A stretch of DNA of 64,000 bases from Lewinellaceae bacterium (GTDB lineage Bacteria; Bacteroidota; Bacteroidia; Chitinophagales; Saprospiraceae). This document shows positions 43,592-51,997 of this stretch, piece after piece. Under the pieces are notes generated by a model, which made no database searches, was not told the origin of the DNA, and saw only the letters and a list, made by a program, of their open reading frames with translations. How positions within the stretch are numbered: the first letter of the stretch is position 1; every line of letters starts with the position of its first letter. The stretch lies in the NCBI GenBank assembly GCA_016716135.1, contig JADJWX010000005.1, forward strand, positions 62,001 through 126,000, in the 5' to 3' direction. A program made the position numbers and the translations under genes.

Positions 43592-44626
43592 TTACGGCAG
43601 TAACACCTGATCGATCACGTGCACCACGCCATTGAGCGCGAGCAGATCGGTCAGTACGATATTCGAACCCATTGCATTGCCGTCCCCTTTCACCATGGCG
43701 CCGCTGGCCAATGAAATGTTGAGCGACTTACCGGCGAGCAAGGTTGGTACCGTAATGTTATTGCGCAGGTCGGCGGAGAATACGCGGCCGCCTACCACGT
43801 GGTAGCGCAATACGCTCCGCAGGGTATTGATCGTGGCCGGATCGGTTATACTCTTGATGTTGTCGGCATTGTTCAGCGGAGCCGGCAGCGCTGCAAAGGC
43901 AGCATCGGTCGGGGCAAAAACGGTGGCATTGGTAGTCGGGCTCATGAAAACGTTGGCCAAACCGGTTTTTTTCAGTGCGGCGGTGAGGGCCGTGAAATTA
44001 TTTTTCAGCGCGATTTGAGTGACGTCTTGCGTTGGGAAAAACAGCACTTTGTCGATAACGTGAATTACCCCGTTGTCGGCAAGCACATCGGCGGCGATCA
44101 CCTTGGTGTTGCCATTGATAAACACCCCGCCGGCTACATCGCGGCCTACGTAAAGCATATTGCTGTTGGGCGTTGCGGCGGTTTTGAATGTTTTATAGGC
44201 GCCATTGGCCAGCTGTGCCGCAGTGCGGGCGCCCGGCGCTACGTGGTAGCGGAGAATCTGGCCCAGGGTTTTGATCTGGCCGGGGTCGGAAATGTTGCTT
44301 ATGTTTTGCGCATTGTTGAACGGGGCCGGCAGGGCAGCGAAGGCGGCATTATTTGGTGCAAAAACCGTAGCGTTCAAATTGTCGCGGCTCAGAAATTCCG
44401 CCAGATCAGCCTTGAGCACGGCAGCAACGAGCGTGCTGAAATCGGGATTGGAAACGGCGATGTCAACAATCGTTCCGCTGGAACGGCTGGAAGCAACGCC
44501 ATTGGCAGAAGATATTGCAGGGTTTTCAACCAGGGCGTCTTTCTGACAGGCTGTGAAGCCCAAAATCAGCGTAAACAGGAGCAGAAAAAGTACATTTGTA
44601 CGTTTGGCAAAGGACGAGTGTTGCAT
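43592..44626 (-). CDS. Fasciclin-domain lipoprotein
   Basis: A 344-residue lipoprotein with two fasciclin (FAS1) adhesion domains. The signal ends in the lipobox LGFTAC (Cys about residue 27). Domain 1 (about 50-195) and domain 2 (about 200-342) each show the FAS1 patterns: FAPNNAAFAALPAPFNN with YHVAPGARTAAQL, then FAPTDAAFAALPAPLNN with YHVVGGRVFSADL, and both end in NGVIHVIDKVL or NGVVHVIDQVLLP. Surface adhesion or matrix binding is the usual role. It stands alone between two other units. Confidence 0.93.
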   Translation of the reverse strand: MQHSSFAKRTNVLFLLLFTLILGFTACQKDALVENPAISSANGVASSRSSGTIVDIAVSNPDFSTLVAAVLKADLAEFLSRDNLNATVFAPNNAAFAALPAPFNNAQNISNISDPGQIKTLGQILRYHVAPGARTAAQLANGAYKTFKTAATPNSNMLYVGRDVAGGVFINGNTKVIAADVLADNGVIHVIDKVLFFPTQDVTQIALKNNFTALTAALKKTGLANVFMSPTTNATVFAPTDAAFAALPAPLNNADNIKSITDPATINTLRSVLRYHVVGGRVFSADLRNNITVPTLLAGKSLNISLASGAMVKGDGNAMGSNIVLTDLLALNGVVHVIDQVLLP

Positions 44627-44784
44627 GGTAAGGACGTTTTTTTTGATTGTTTTGTTTAATTATAATTCTTTTGAAAAATTCAATTGTTAAACAAAACGGA
44701 TTTGTCCCGGTTCAGAACCGCCATTTGATTTTGGTCAAAATGCCACTGCCTGGCAATTCATCGAAAATATTTAAACCTTTTGCC

Positions 44785-45459
44785 ATGCTGCAATTGTTTC
44801 ACGTGGTTTGCGTGCTGCTCCCGCTTACGTTGGTTGCACAGGAGGATGTTCCGGCTGCTGTAAACAAGGAAGACTTTCCTGCGATTGACGCCCGCGCTAC
44901 CGGGATGGCGCTTAAGGATCAAAACATAATTGTATTAACCGACTCTCTGCTGGCTCCCTATACAACCGACCGGGAAAAAGCGCGCGCCATTTATGCCTGG
45001 CTGGGTGCGCACATTGCCTACGATTGCGGCGGTGAAAACCGGCTGGCCGAAGAGCCGGAGACTGCTGTGCATCCGCTGTATTACACCCAACAACAAGTCG
45101 AAAATATCCTGAAAACCCGCCGTACCCGCTGCGACGGCTATGCGCTGCTGTTCAAGTTGATGTGCAATCTGGGTGGCATCTACTGCTCCCGCCTGGAAGG
45201 CTATGCGCGGTTTACTGCGGAAAAAGTCGACCCTGCCACGGTGCATCCCAACCATGCCTGGAATGCCGCTCTGCTCGATGGCAACTGGTGCGAAATTGAT
45301 GTGACTGCCGGCGCGGGAAAGTGCGCGGGCAGTCGCTTTCACCGGCAACTGGACGATGCCCACTTCTGCATGTCGGCAAAACTGCTGGAGCAAAAGTATA
45401 TCCTCATCGAAGATGAACGCCAGTCGCAGTACCAGGGAAGGGTGATTTTGAAATTTTAG
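44785..45459 (+). CDS. Secreted transglutaminase-like protein
   Basis: A 224-residue exported protein with a signal peptide (LQLFHVVCVLLPLTLVAQ) and a transglutaminase-like cysteine-protease fold. The catalytic triad is visible: Cys in TRRTRCDGYALLFKLM, His in HPNHAWNAALLDGNW, and Asp in CEIDVTAGAG. KARAIYAWLGAHIAYDCGG is the usual helix before them. Such domains may cut or crosslink proteins or peptidoglycan; the substrate is unknown. The ATG at 44785 was chosen for the signal peptide, though the frame is open from 44647. It converges on the GIN-domain gene. Confidence 0.82.
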   Translation: MLQLFHVVCVLLPLTLVAQEDVPAAVNKEDFPAIDARATGMALKDQNIIVLTDSLLAPYTTDREKARAIYAWLGAHIAYDCGGENRLAEEPETAVHPLYYTQQQVENILKTRRTRCDGYALLFKLMCNLGGIYCSRLEGYARFTAEKVDPATVHPNHAWNAALLDGNWCEIDVTAGAGKCAGSRFHRQLDDAHFCMSAKLLEQKYILIEDERQSQYQGRVILKF

Positions 45460-45490
45460 GCTTTGTTGGTCTTTCGGGCGCTGGGCCCAC

Positions 45491-45595
45491 CCCCACCCCC
45501 GACAGGGATGGGGGTGGGGTGACGCACAAAAGGCCGAAAATGTAATGCAACGGATTTGTGTGTAATGGGCAGGCTCAAAGTCGTTGGACAAGCAG
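45491..45595. repeat. G/C hairpin and eroded palindrome half in a convergent spacer
   Basis: CCCCACCCCC (45491-45500) pairs exactly with GGGGGTGGGG (45510-45519) over a 9-base loop; the plus strand has G-tracts that could also form a quadruplex. At about 45574-45595, CTCAAAGTCGTTGGACAAGC resembles the right half of the palindrome family (AGTCGTAGGACGAGT). The spacer separates two convergent genes. Confidence 0.5.
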
Positions 45596-45615
45596 GCTCG
45601 CGCTGAAAGATCAAT

Positions 45616-46341
45616 TCAAATCTTCCGCACCTTACCCGATCCGGAAATGCTTGAATTTAACGACGGATTACCGCGATACTCCACATTGCCGCTGCCGCTG
45701 ATCGTCACCTGGAGCGATTCGCTCACCTCCAGGCGCACATCGCCTGAACCGGTGATCGTTACATCAGCTGTGAGTACCGGGCATCCGAGGGCATCGAGAT
45801 TGCCGCTGCCGCTGATGGTGCATTTCAGGTGGTCGGCGATGCCGTCGATAGAAATATCGCCACTGCCGGTGATGAGGGTTTGGATTTCATTAAAATTGGC
45901 GTTGAAAATTTTCATGTTTCCGCTGCCGGAAATGCGGAGATCCAGTTTGTCGCCGGAAATAGCATCGGGAACATCCACGTTAACCGAGCCGGAAATTTCA
46001 ACACCTGCCCAGGCCGGCGCCGAAACCGTAATTTTCAGGTTGTCCACGTCGTACACATCGCGGTCGAAGTGGATTTTCAGCGTGCCGTTGTCGTTCAGCG
46101 TAACCAGGTAAGCGATGATGCTTTCCTCACAGGTCACTTCGACATGAAAAACCGAATCGACGCGCAATTCCAACTGGCCGTTGGTGGCGATATCCACAGC
46201 ATGGAAATTTTTTACATCCCGCACTTCCGTGACGAGGTCGCCTTTGCCTTTGATGCCCAGCACATCGTCGCAGGCGCTAAAGGTCCAGGTTAACAGGGCT
46301 AAAAAAATGAGGGCGGGTACTTTTTGCATGTTCTTGATCAT
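45616..46341 (-). CDS. GIN-domain (DUF2807) lipoprotein
   Basis: A 241-residue lipoprotein with lipobox FSAC (Cys about residue 24) and a head GIN (DUF2807) domain, a beta-helical fold named as a putative autotransporter adhesin head. Repeated ISGSGN/ITGSGD units (about residues 105-240), one per coil turn, are plain. Function is not known; surface exposure is likely. It follows the STN/surface-repeat gene by about 100 bases and has its own copy of the two-part motif shared with the ECF sigma promoter, which points to control by that sigma factor. Confidence 0.88.
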   Translation of the reverse strand: MIKNMQKVPALIFLALLTWTFSACDDVLGIKGKGDLVTEVRDVKNFHAVDIATNGQLELRVDSVFHVEVTCEESIIAYLVTLNDNGTLKIHFDRDVYDVDNLKITVSAPAWAGVEISGSVNVDVPDAISGDKLDLRISGSGNMKIFNANFNEIQTLITGSGDISIDGIADHLKCTISGSGNLDALGCPVLTADVTITGSGDVRLEVSESLQVTISGSGNVEYRGNPSLNSSISGSGKVRKI

Positions 46342-46395
46342 AGCGAATCGTAGTTTTTGAAAAAAAATGGGTTTTGTGTTTACGTTTGATCATAG

Positions 46396-46423
46396 GACAC
46401 GCTGGATAGATTTTACCCTGACG
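46396..46423 (-). promoter_or_regulatory. Predicted ECF-sigma promoter of the GIN-domain gene
   Basis: On the minus strand CGTCAGGGTAAA (46423-46412) and GCGTGTC (46402-46396) are separated by 9 bases. The same two blocks, spaced by 10, precede the ECF sigma gene. The ATG lies about 55 bases further on. A small hairpin, ACCCTG/CAGGGT (46415-46431), overlaps the first block. Confidence 0.55.
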
Positions 46424-46440
46424 CGCAGGGTGCATTTTTT

Positions 46441-48216
46441 TTAAAAACGTATGCGCACGGCAGCCGTCCAACCCCACCACGCTGAAAGCCAGCCGTCGGC
46501 ACTTTGGCTGTCGCTCAACCGGTCGTTTGACACCACCCGTTTGCGCAAGGTTGCAGTGCCCAGGCGGTTCGGGTCGGCGTAAAACAGGTTGGCAGTGGGG
46601 CCGCCGGCAATGGAAAAGTGTTTGCCAAAATTTAGGTCGAGCGCCAGGGCTGCCTGGTCCCATTCCTGGATGTGATTCGTATGGTCGCCCTCGTTGAGGT
46701 GGCGGTGGATGAGGTCGAACGAAAGTCCGCTCCAACGGGTCAGCCGTGCCCGGGCGCCTAAACCGGCGCCATAGGCCCAAAAGCGATTGCTGTTGGGACT
46801 ATCCGGATCGAAGCCTGCGGTGAGGATAGTGTAAAGCGCCGGTACGCCGGATTTGAACGCCGCGTTGGCAACAAATACATCGTTGGCACTCAATTCCAAC
46901 ACTACATAACCACCCCGTTTGGACAGGTTGATCAGACCCAATTGCATACCGCGGATTTCCCGGGCATAGTTGATCAAACCAATTTGGACGCCGCGGGCAA
47001 GGCCGGCCCGGTTGAAAATACCCGCCACCTGAACGCCCTGCAAACTGTCGGCCGTGTTGGCAATACCGGCCGCCTGGAATGCACTCTTGTGGGCATGGTT
47101 GACGATGCCGGCCAACTGGACGCCGGGTTCGCCCCGCAAGGCCACATTCGTAATGCCCGCCGCCTGCAAAGAGCCGGTCGAAGTAAACCCGGCATAATTG
47201 CCGATGCCGCCAAACTGGGCGCCGCGGAGCGTGTGGCCTGTAAAATTGTAAATCCCGGCAAACTGCGCCCCCCGGGCCGTATTGCCCAAATTGTTGAACA
47301 AACCGGCCGCCTGTACCCCGCTCAAACTGTCGCCAGTGATGTTGAACAGGCCGGCCGCCTGAACGCCCGAAACATTTTCGCGGTTGATATTGCCCAGGCC
47401 GCCGACTTCCACGATGCGGTTGCCACGGGAGTACCCGGCGAAAATGTTCAACGAGTAATCGTTGACAACACTGCCGCTCATGCGGTGGTTGGTGCCAATG
47501 CCTGGCAACACAGACAGTTGCGCGCGCCGGTGCAGCGAATCGCGGACATTCAGGGTGGAAAGTTTTTGCGAGGAACGCACAAAAAAATCTTCCAGTTCCA
47601 CCGCCACTTTTGTCAGTTCTTCCTCAAAGGTCGGTTTTGCCGGCGGCGGAAGCGAATCGATGTACATGTCCAACTTGACCAGCCGGGGCGTTTGGGAACT
47701 GACCTGCAACACGGTATCCCGGTATTCCAGTTTGGACACCACGATCTCCGAACGTTCGTTAACCGGCAATTCGTAATAGCCATGCCGGTCGGTAGTGGTG
47801 GAGCGCAGGGTTTTGCGGTCGTACACCGTCACGTTGGCCATGCGTTTCCCGGTTTTTTGGTCGGAGATGTAACCGCTGAGTTTTTGCTGGGGCTTCTTTT
47901 GCCGCTTCAAAATCAGGTATTCCCCGCTTTCCTTGAAGGTATAGTCGTCGCCCAGCACAAACAGGAGCGTTTCGCGCACCGACCAGCCCTCGGCGGCCAG
48001 CGTCACCCGGCGGTTTGCATCGAGAATATTGGCATTGTACGACCATTCGAAACTGCCTTCTTTGGCAATCATGGCCAGGGCTTCTTTCAACGGCGTCTGG
48101 TCAAACCGGACCGTAATGGTACGCTCCAGTACATCGGTGGCATGCAAACCTGCTCCTGAGGCCAGAAACAGGATCAGCAACAGGCCTGCAAACCGGATAT
48201 TGTTTTCATAGCGCAT
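46441..48216 (-). CDS. STN-domain protein with carboxypeptidase-like domain and surface repeats
   Basis: A 591-residue exported protein. Signal peptide about 1-26; STN (secretin/TonB short N-terminal) domain about 32-110 (ITVRFDQTPLKEALAMIA, SWSYNANIL-like, WSVRETLLFVLGDDYTF); carboxypeptidase-regulatory-like beta domain about 112-195 (LSGYISDQKTGKRMANVTV). Then about ten repeats of about 18-22 residues with G-x-Q-x-A-G-[LI]-x-N (about 255-430, such as GVQAAGLFN, GAQFAGIYN, GVQLAGIVN), like the LA_2272-type surface repeats, and a possible barrel at the C-terminus. STN domains usually contact FecR; here it sits on a non-TonB-receptor protein next to fecR and an ECF sigma gene. Confidence 0.8.
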   Translation of the reverse strand: MRYENNIRFAGLLLILFLASGAGLHATDVLERTITVRFDQTPLKEALAMIAKEGSFEWSYNANILDANRRVTLAAEGWSVRETLLFVLGDDYTFKESGEYLILKRQKKPQQKLSGYISDQKTGKRMANVTVYDRKTLRSTTTDRHGYYELPVNERSEIVVSKLEYRDTVLQVSSQTPRLVKLDMYIDSLPPPAKPTFEEELTKVAVELEDFFVRSSQKLSTLNVRDSLHRRAQLSVLPGIGTNHRMSGSVVNDYSLNIFAGYSRGNRIVEVGGLGNINRENVSGVQAAGLFNITGDSLSGVQAAGLFNNLGNTARGAQFAGIYNFTGHTLRGAQFGGIGNYAGFTSTGSLQAAGITNVALRGEPGVQLAGIVNHAHKSAFQAAGIANTADSLQGVQVAGIFNRAGLARGVQIGLINYAREIRGMQLGLINLSKRGGYVVLELSANDVFVANAAFKSGVPALYTILTAGFDPDSPNSNRFWAYGAGLGARARLTRWSGLSFDLIHRHLNEGDHTNHIQEWDQAALALDLNFGKHFSIAGGPTANLFYADPNRLGTATLRKRVVSNDRLSDSQSADGWLSAWWGWTAAVRIRF

Positions 48217-48230
48217 TGTTATTGCCTTTT

Positions 48231-49217
48231 TTATTCACAGCCCTCGCCGACCAGGATATAGCCTTTTCCCGATTTTTCAATTTTAAAAGAAAAAGACTCG
48301 GCCACGAGATTCAGCACGCGGTCGAGGGTAAGGTTGTTGTAGCGGGCGGTGAGCGGGCAGTTTTCCAGTTGTTCATTGTTCAATGAAATTTCCACACCGT
48401 AAGCCTCGCTGAGCTGTTTGACCACCATTTGCAGGGGTGTGGCGTCAAATCGGAAAATTCGATTTTTGAAAACTGGTGTTCCCTGCTCCTGCACGGTACG
48501 TTGGAGCACCGCTTTGGCACGATCGTAAGTAGCCTGTTCACCGGGGCCGAGCAGCAGCTCCTGCCTGTCTTTACGCACGTGAACTTTCCCTTCGGTTACG
48601 GTCACGACGACCTTGCCGGCATCGTTAAAATTATCGACAGTGAATGCCGTACCGACCACCTGCACCTGCACGTCCTGAACTTCGACCACAAAAGGCCGGG
48701 TGCTATCGGGCGCAACTTCAAAATAGGCCTCACCTTCCAGGCGCAGGCGACGTTCGCGGCGGTTGAATGTTGCAGGCAGCGTCAGTGCGGAGTTTTGTTG
48801 CAGCGTGATCACCGACCCATCGGTAAGCGTGTCGGTTAAAACGGTTTCGGCGGCAGCCATCCGCACCGGTTCGGGCGTACCAGTCGTCTGCCACCAATAC
48901 ACTGCCGCTGCAGCCAGCAACAGCACCGCCGCAGCCCGGAGCCAGAATGTGCGGTAACGGCTCATCGAAACCACTTTTCCCGTTCCACGCAAGTTGTTTT
49001 TTACGTTTTGCAGGGCCGCTTCGGTATCGACGGTCCGGGGCGCCGGCGCAAGTCCCGAAGCAGAACGCTCCCAAAGCCAGACCAGATCCGACAGGTACTG
49101 CTCGTTTTCAGCTGATTCGGCCAGCCAGTTTTGCACCACCCGTTCTTCATCCGGTGAACATTCACCGGCGAGGTATTTGGCCAGCAGGCTGTCTATTTTT
49201 TCGTCAAAATTGTTCAT
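48231..49217 (-). CDS. FecR-family anti-sigma factor
   Basis: A 328-residue inner-membrane signal transducer. The N-terminal cytosolic part (about 1-88, LLAKYLAGECSPDEERVVQNWL) should bind the sigma factor. One helix (about 91-110, LRAAAVLLLAAAAVYWW) crosses the membrane. The periplasmic FecR domain (about 120-235) has TDGSVITLQQNSALTLP and VEVQDVQVQVVGTAFTV. The DUF4974 C-terminal domain (about 255-325, FRFDATPLQMVVKQLSEAYG) is itself STN-like. It lies between the ECF sigma gene and the STN-repeat gene in one unit. Confidence 0.93.
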   Translation of the reverse strand: MNNFDEKIDSLLAKYLAGECSPDEERVVQNWLAESAENEQYLSDLVWLWERSASGLAPAPRTVDTEAALQNVKNNLRGTGKVVSMSRYRTFWLRAAAVLLLAAAAVYWWQTTGTPEPVRMAAAETVLTDTLTDGSVITLQQNSALTLPATFNRRERRLRLEGEAYFEVAPDSTRPFVVEVQDVQVQVVGTAFTVDNFNDAGKVVVTVTEGKVHVRKDRQELLLGPGEQATYDRAKAVLQRTVQEQGTPVFKNRIFRFDATPLQMVVKQLSEAYGVEISLNNEQLENCPLTARYNNLTLDRVLNLVAESFSFKIEKSGKGYILVGEGCE

Positions 49218-49246
49218 TCAAACGCAGGTTTACGGATCAAAAAAAA

Positions 49247-49831
49247 TCAACCAAAAAGCTTCCAAATGCTCAGCACACCAATCAGGGTGACCAGGTAATC
49301 GGCCAGTTGCACGCGCAACACACGCAGCGCCTTGCCCATTTGGGTTTCCACCGTTTTGATGGAAATACCCAACTGATCGGCAATTTCCCGGTACTTCAGC
49401 GCTTCAAAACGGCTCAATTCAAACACATGCCGGCACTGCGGCGGCAGGCTGTCGAGCGCCTGCTGGAAGCGTTCGCGGAGTTCGGGTGTTGTGTCGTCGG
49501 GCTGGGTAAGCATCGTGTCGGGTTGTTGAGCGGTAAAATCCAGGTACTTTGACTGGACCTGCCGGGAGCGCAAGCGGTTCAGGCAGGCGTTGTGCACGGC
49601 TTTGTACAAATAGGCTTTTAGCGACCAGGCTACTTGCAGTTTGGCGCGGTATTCCCAGAGTTTTACAAAAGCCTGTTGCACGACGTCTTCCGCTTCGTCC
49701 ATGTCGCCGTCGGCGAGCCGGCAGGCATAGCGGCAAAGTGGTTCATACCAGCGCCGGAACAGCGCCTCGAATGCCGCTTCGTCGCCAAGTTGAAGCGCCT
49801 GCGCCAGCTTGTTTTCGTCTTGATCCTTCAA
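49247..49831 (-). CDS. ECF sigma factor, FecI-like (Bacteroidota sigma-70 family 1)
   Basis: A 194-residue sigma factor of the FecI-like Bacteroidota type. Region 2: AAFEALFRRWYEPLCRYACR and DAEDVVQQAFVKLWEYR-type sequence; region 4: LPPQCRHVFELSRFEALKYREIADQLGISIKTVETQMGK (split here as two motifs, the second being ISIKTVETQ). A short hydrophobic tail, LADYLVTLIGVLSIWKLFG, is common in this group. It starts the unit sigma-fecR-STN protein. The two-part motif upstream, repeated before the GIN gene, suggests it drives its own promoter. Confidence 0.93.
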   Translation of the reverse strand: MKDQDENKLAQALQLGDEAAFEALFRRWYEPLCRYACRLADGDMDEAEDVVQQAFVKLWEYRAKLQVAWSLKAYLYKAVHNACLNRLRSRQVQSKYLDFTAQQPDTMLTQPDDTTPELRERFQQALDSLPPQCRHVFELSRFEALKYREIADQLGISIKTVETQMGKALRVLRVQLADYLVTLIGVLSIWKLFG

Positions 49832-49899
49832 ATCAGTTTGCGGTTTTAGTATCCGGTTGCAGTTGGTAGTTTAATCCAAAATTACGCATCCGGATTGTA

Positions 49900-49928
49900 G
49901 ACACGCCGGGGTGGTGTTTACCCTGACG
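49900..49928 (-). promoter_or_regulatory. Predicted autoregulated ECF promoter of the sigma gene
   Basis: On the minus strand CGTCAGGGTAAA (49928-49917) and GCGTGTC (49906-49900) are spaced by 10 bases, about 69 bases before the sigma ATG. A nearly identical pair lies before the GIN-domain gene. Block order and size fit -35 and -10 elements of an ECF promoter. Confidence 0.55.
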
Positions 49929-49936
49929 TATCTTTG
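49929..49936 (+). promoter_or_regulatory. Candidate -7 box for the acyltransferase gene
   Basis: TATCTTTG fits TAnnTTTG and abuts the divergent ECF motif. The ATG at 49973 follows 36 bases later, which excludes the longer reading from 49934. Confidence 0.45.
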
Positions 49937-49972
49937 ATTTTTTTTTCAATAAAAAATTGCCAGTCATCATCC

Positions 49973-50914
49973 ATGCCCAACGGCGAAACTTACCGGAACT
50001 TTTGTGCTCAGGCACCCGACATGCCGCTTTTTATGCAAGACTGGTACCTGGACGCCGTTTGCGGGCCGGCCAATTGGCAGGTAAATTTTGTGTACAAAGG
50101 TGAAAAAGTCGCCGGCGTGTTGCCCTATTTTTTAAAACAAAAACTGCACTGGCGGTACGTGGCCATGCCGCCGCTGGCCAAAATGATGGGCCCCTACCTG
50201 CTGCCGGAATTTCGCACGGCGCGCCACGAAACCGGCCTGCTCCGGCAACTCATCGAACAACTGCCGCCGCTGGCTGCCTTCGAGCAGGATTTCAACTACA
50301 CGGCCACCAACTGGCTGCCGTTTTACTGGCAGGGCTTCCGCCAAACGACGCGCTACTCGTATGTTCTTGATCTCACCGCCGGCATGGATACGCTGGAAGA
50401 AAACCTGGCGCCCGATTACCGTAACAACAAAATCCCGAAAGCCGCCGAACTGGTCCAGGTACACACCGGCAACGATCTCGATCTTTTTTACCGGGTGCAC
50501 AACCAGAGTTTTCAACGCCAGGGAATGGCGGCGCCGGTCAGTTTTGATTTTTTAAAAACTCTCGACCAGGCACTCGCATCCCACCAGGCACGCACCATTT
50601 TTTGGGCCACCGACCGCCAAACCGGCGCCGTACACTCGGTAGCTTACCTGGGCTGGGACCGGCATTCGGCCTACTACCTGCTCGCCGGTGATGATCCGGC
50701 CTTGCGCCGTTCGGGCGCCGGCATTTTGCTCGCCTGGGAAGCGATCCGATTTGCCAGGGAACAGCTCAACTTGCGGGAATTTGATTTTGCCGGCAGCATG
50801 ATCAAGCCGATCGAGCGCGTGCGACGGCAGTTTGGGGCGGTACAAAAACCGTATTTCCGGGTGCGAAAAGAATGGTCGTTAGTCTGGCGGCTGGGAAAAT
50901 GGGTGCTGCGGTGA
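49973..50914 (+). CDS. FemAB/CelD-like GNAT acyltransferase
   Basis: A 313-residue protein with the double-GNAT layout of the FemAB/BioF2-like (Acetyltransf_6) group, which transfers amino acids or acyl groups, often to cell-wall or envelope precursors. Visible features are MQDWYLDAVCGPANWQV at the start, YVLDLTAGMDTLEENLAPDYRNNKI in the middle (the acyl-acceptor domain), and LRRSGAGILLAWEAIRFARE plus FDFAGSMIKPIERVRRQFG near the end, the conserved family tail. It is divergent from the ECF sigma gene. The donor and acceptor are unknown. Confidence 0.78.
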   Translation: MPNGETYRNFCAQAPDMPLFMQDWYLDAVCGPANWQVNFVYKGEKVAGVLPYFLKQKLHWRYVAMPPLAKMMGPYLLPEFRTARHETGLLRQLIEQLPPLAAFEQDFNYTATNWLPFYWQGFRQTTRYSYVLDLTAGMDTLEENLAPDYRNNKIPKAAELVQVHTGNDLDLFYRVHNQSFQRQGMAAPVSFDFLKTLDQALASHQARTIFWATDRQTGAVHSVAYLGWDRHSAYYLLAGDDPALRRSGAGILLAWEAIRFAREQLNLREFDFAGSMIKPIERVRRQFGAVQKPYFRVRKEWSLVWRLGKWVLR

Positions 50915-50932
50915 GCGCTTCCCTTGGGGGGA

Positions 50933-50961
50933 GACTCGTCCTGCGACTTGAAGGCTGTCCA
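50933..50961. repeat. Eroded palindrome half, copy 4
   Basis: ACTCGTCCTGCGACTTGAAG matches the left arm of the palindrome family with one mismatch; the right arm (AAGGCTGTCC) no longer pairs fully. It is 19 bases after the acyltransferase stop, in the 276-base spacer before a convergent gene. Nothing else is recognised in that spacer. Confidence 0.55.
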
Positions 50962-51190
50962 TCACACACAAGTTGGCGAAAATGAATTTTTTGTGCCTTA
51001 AGTTCATTTTTCAACAGTGCGTCACCCCCCATAACCATCAACGTAATACTACTTTGGCACTTTAATCCCACGGTGTTTAAATTGACAAAGTAGAATTAAA
51101 CCATACAGCGTGGATGTACACTTTTGACTTTTCAAATTCCCCTTTTTGATACAGCCGCATAACTACTTGCCGGATCACCAAAAAAAACGC

Positions 51191-51997
51191 CTACCGTTGC
51201 AATTGCGCGACCAGTTTTTCCGCCAGGCCCGCATTGGTGTTTTGCGAGAGCCGGGCGCGCTGCAATGCCCCTTCCCGTTCGGCAGCGGCAAAGGCGTGGT
51301 AGTTCCCGGCAGCATCGCGTTCGACATACACGCCCAGTGATGCATCGCCATCGAGCAGTTGCACCACCCGGCGCTCGACATTGGTCAGGGCCGATACCTC
51401 GGAATGGTGGAGTTGTTTGAGCAGGCGGCGGGTCGGCAGGTCATCGCGGTGGGTAAGCCAGGCCAGTACCCCCTGAGCCGGAGCGGGAACAAATTCGCGC
51501 GGGTGCAGTTCAAGCACGTCCAGGTCTGCGAGGTCTGTGCCCAACGCTTGCACCGTGGCGGCTTCCAGAAAAATAGCGTCGGCGGCGCCGGAATGCAGCT
51601 GTTGGAGATCGCCGGGTGTGGCCCGGACGTCGACATCGGGCCGGATGTCCAGCAACTGGGCTTTTTGCCGGGCACTCGTTGTGTTAACTGTTGCGCCTTT
51701 TTTTAACCGGAAAATCTGCGTTTTGTCCACCGATTCGGGCCGGATCACCAGCAGATCAGCGGGATTGGCGCGCCGGGAAACGGCGGTGATGACCAAGCCT
51801 TCGGGTTGGGCCACCGGCTGCCGGTGCATGGCTCCGACGGTCAGCTGAACGACGCCACGAAGTAGCGCCGCTTCGACGCTGTCGAGCACGACGATTTCGC
51901 TTTCCGCCCCGATGCGTTGCAATTCGGTTTGGGTAAATTCGGCCTGCCAGCGGGCAAGAGCGTTGCCCGGGATTCCAATTTTTAGCATAGGATTCAT
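51191..51997 (-). CDS. HemC-like protein lacking the cofactor cysteine
   Basis: A 268-residue protein with the overall pattern of hydroxymethylbilane synthase (porphobilinogen deaminase): GNALARWQAEFTQTEL at the start, TAVSRRANPADLLVI, KGATVNTTSARQKAQLLDIRPDV, HSGAADAIFLEAATVQALG, and PAPAQGVLAWLTHRDD. The dipyrromethane-binding Cys (E. coli Cys242, in GGCQVPIG) aligns with Ala219 in LLDGDASLGVY, and the whole protein has no Cys. The catalytic Asp/Lys segment and the RGN-TRL arginine loop are also replaced (RATPGDLQQL). It should be unable to make hydroxymethylbilane. Its ATG overlaps the bshA stop by 4 bases, so it is translated with bshA. Confidence 0.78.
   Translation of the reverse strand: MNPMLKIGIPGNALARWQAEFTQTELQRIGAESEIVVLDSVEAALLRGVVQLTVGAMHRQPVAQPEGLVITAVSRRANPADLLVIRPESVDKTQIFRLKKGATVNTTSARQKAQLLDIRPDVDVRATPGDLQQLHSGAADAIFLEAATVQALGTDLADLDVLELHPREFVPAPAQGVLAWLTHRDDLPTRRLLKQLHHSEVSALTNVERRVVQLLDGDASLGVYVERDAAGNYHAFAAAEREGALQRARLSQNTNAGLAEKLVAQLQR

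Noticed and set aside
46415..46431. ACCCTG/CAGGGT hairpin as terminator of the STN-repeat gene
   Set aside because: The stem is short, has no T-run on the gene's strand, and overlaps the ECF promoter block that explains it better.
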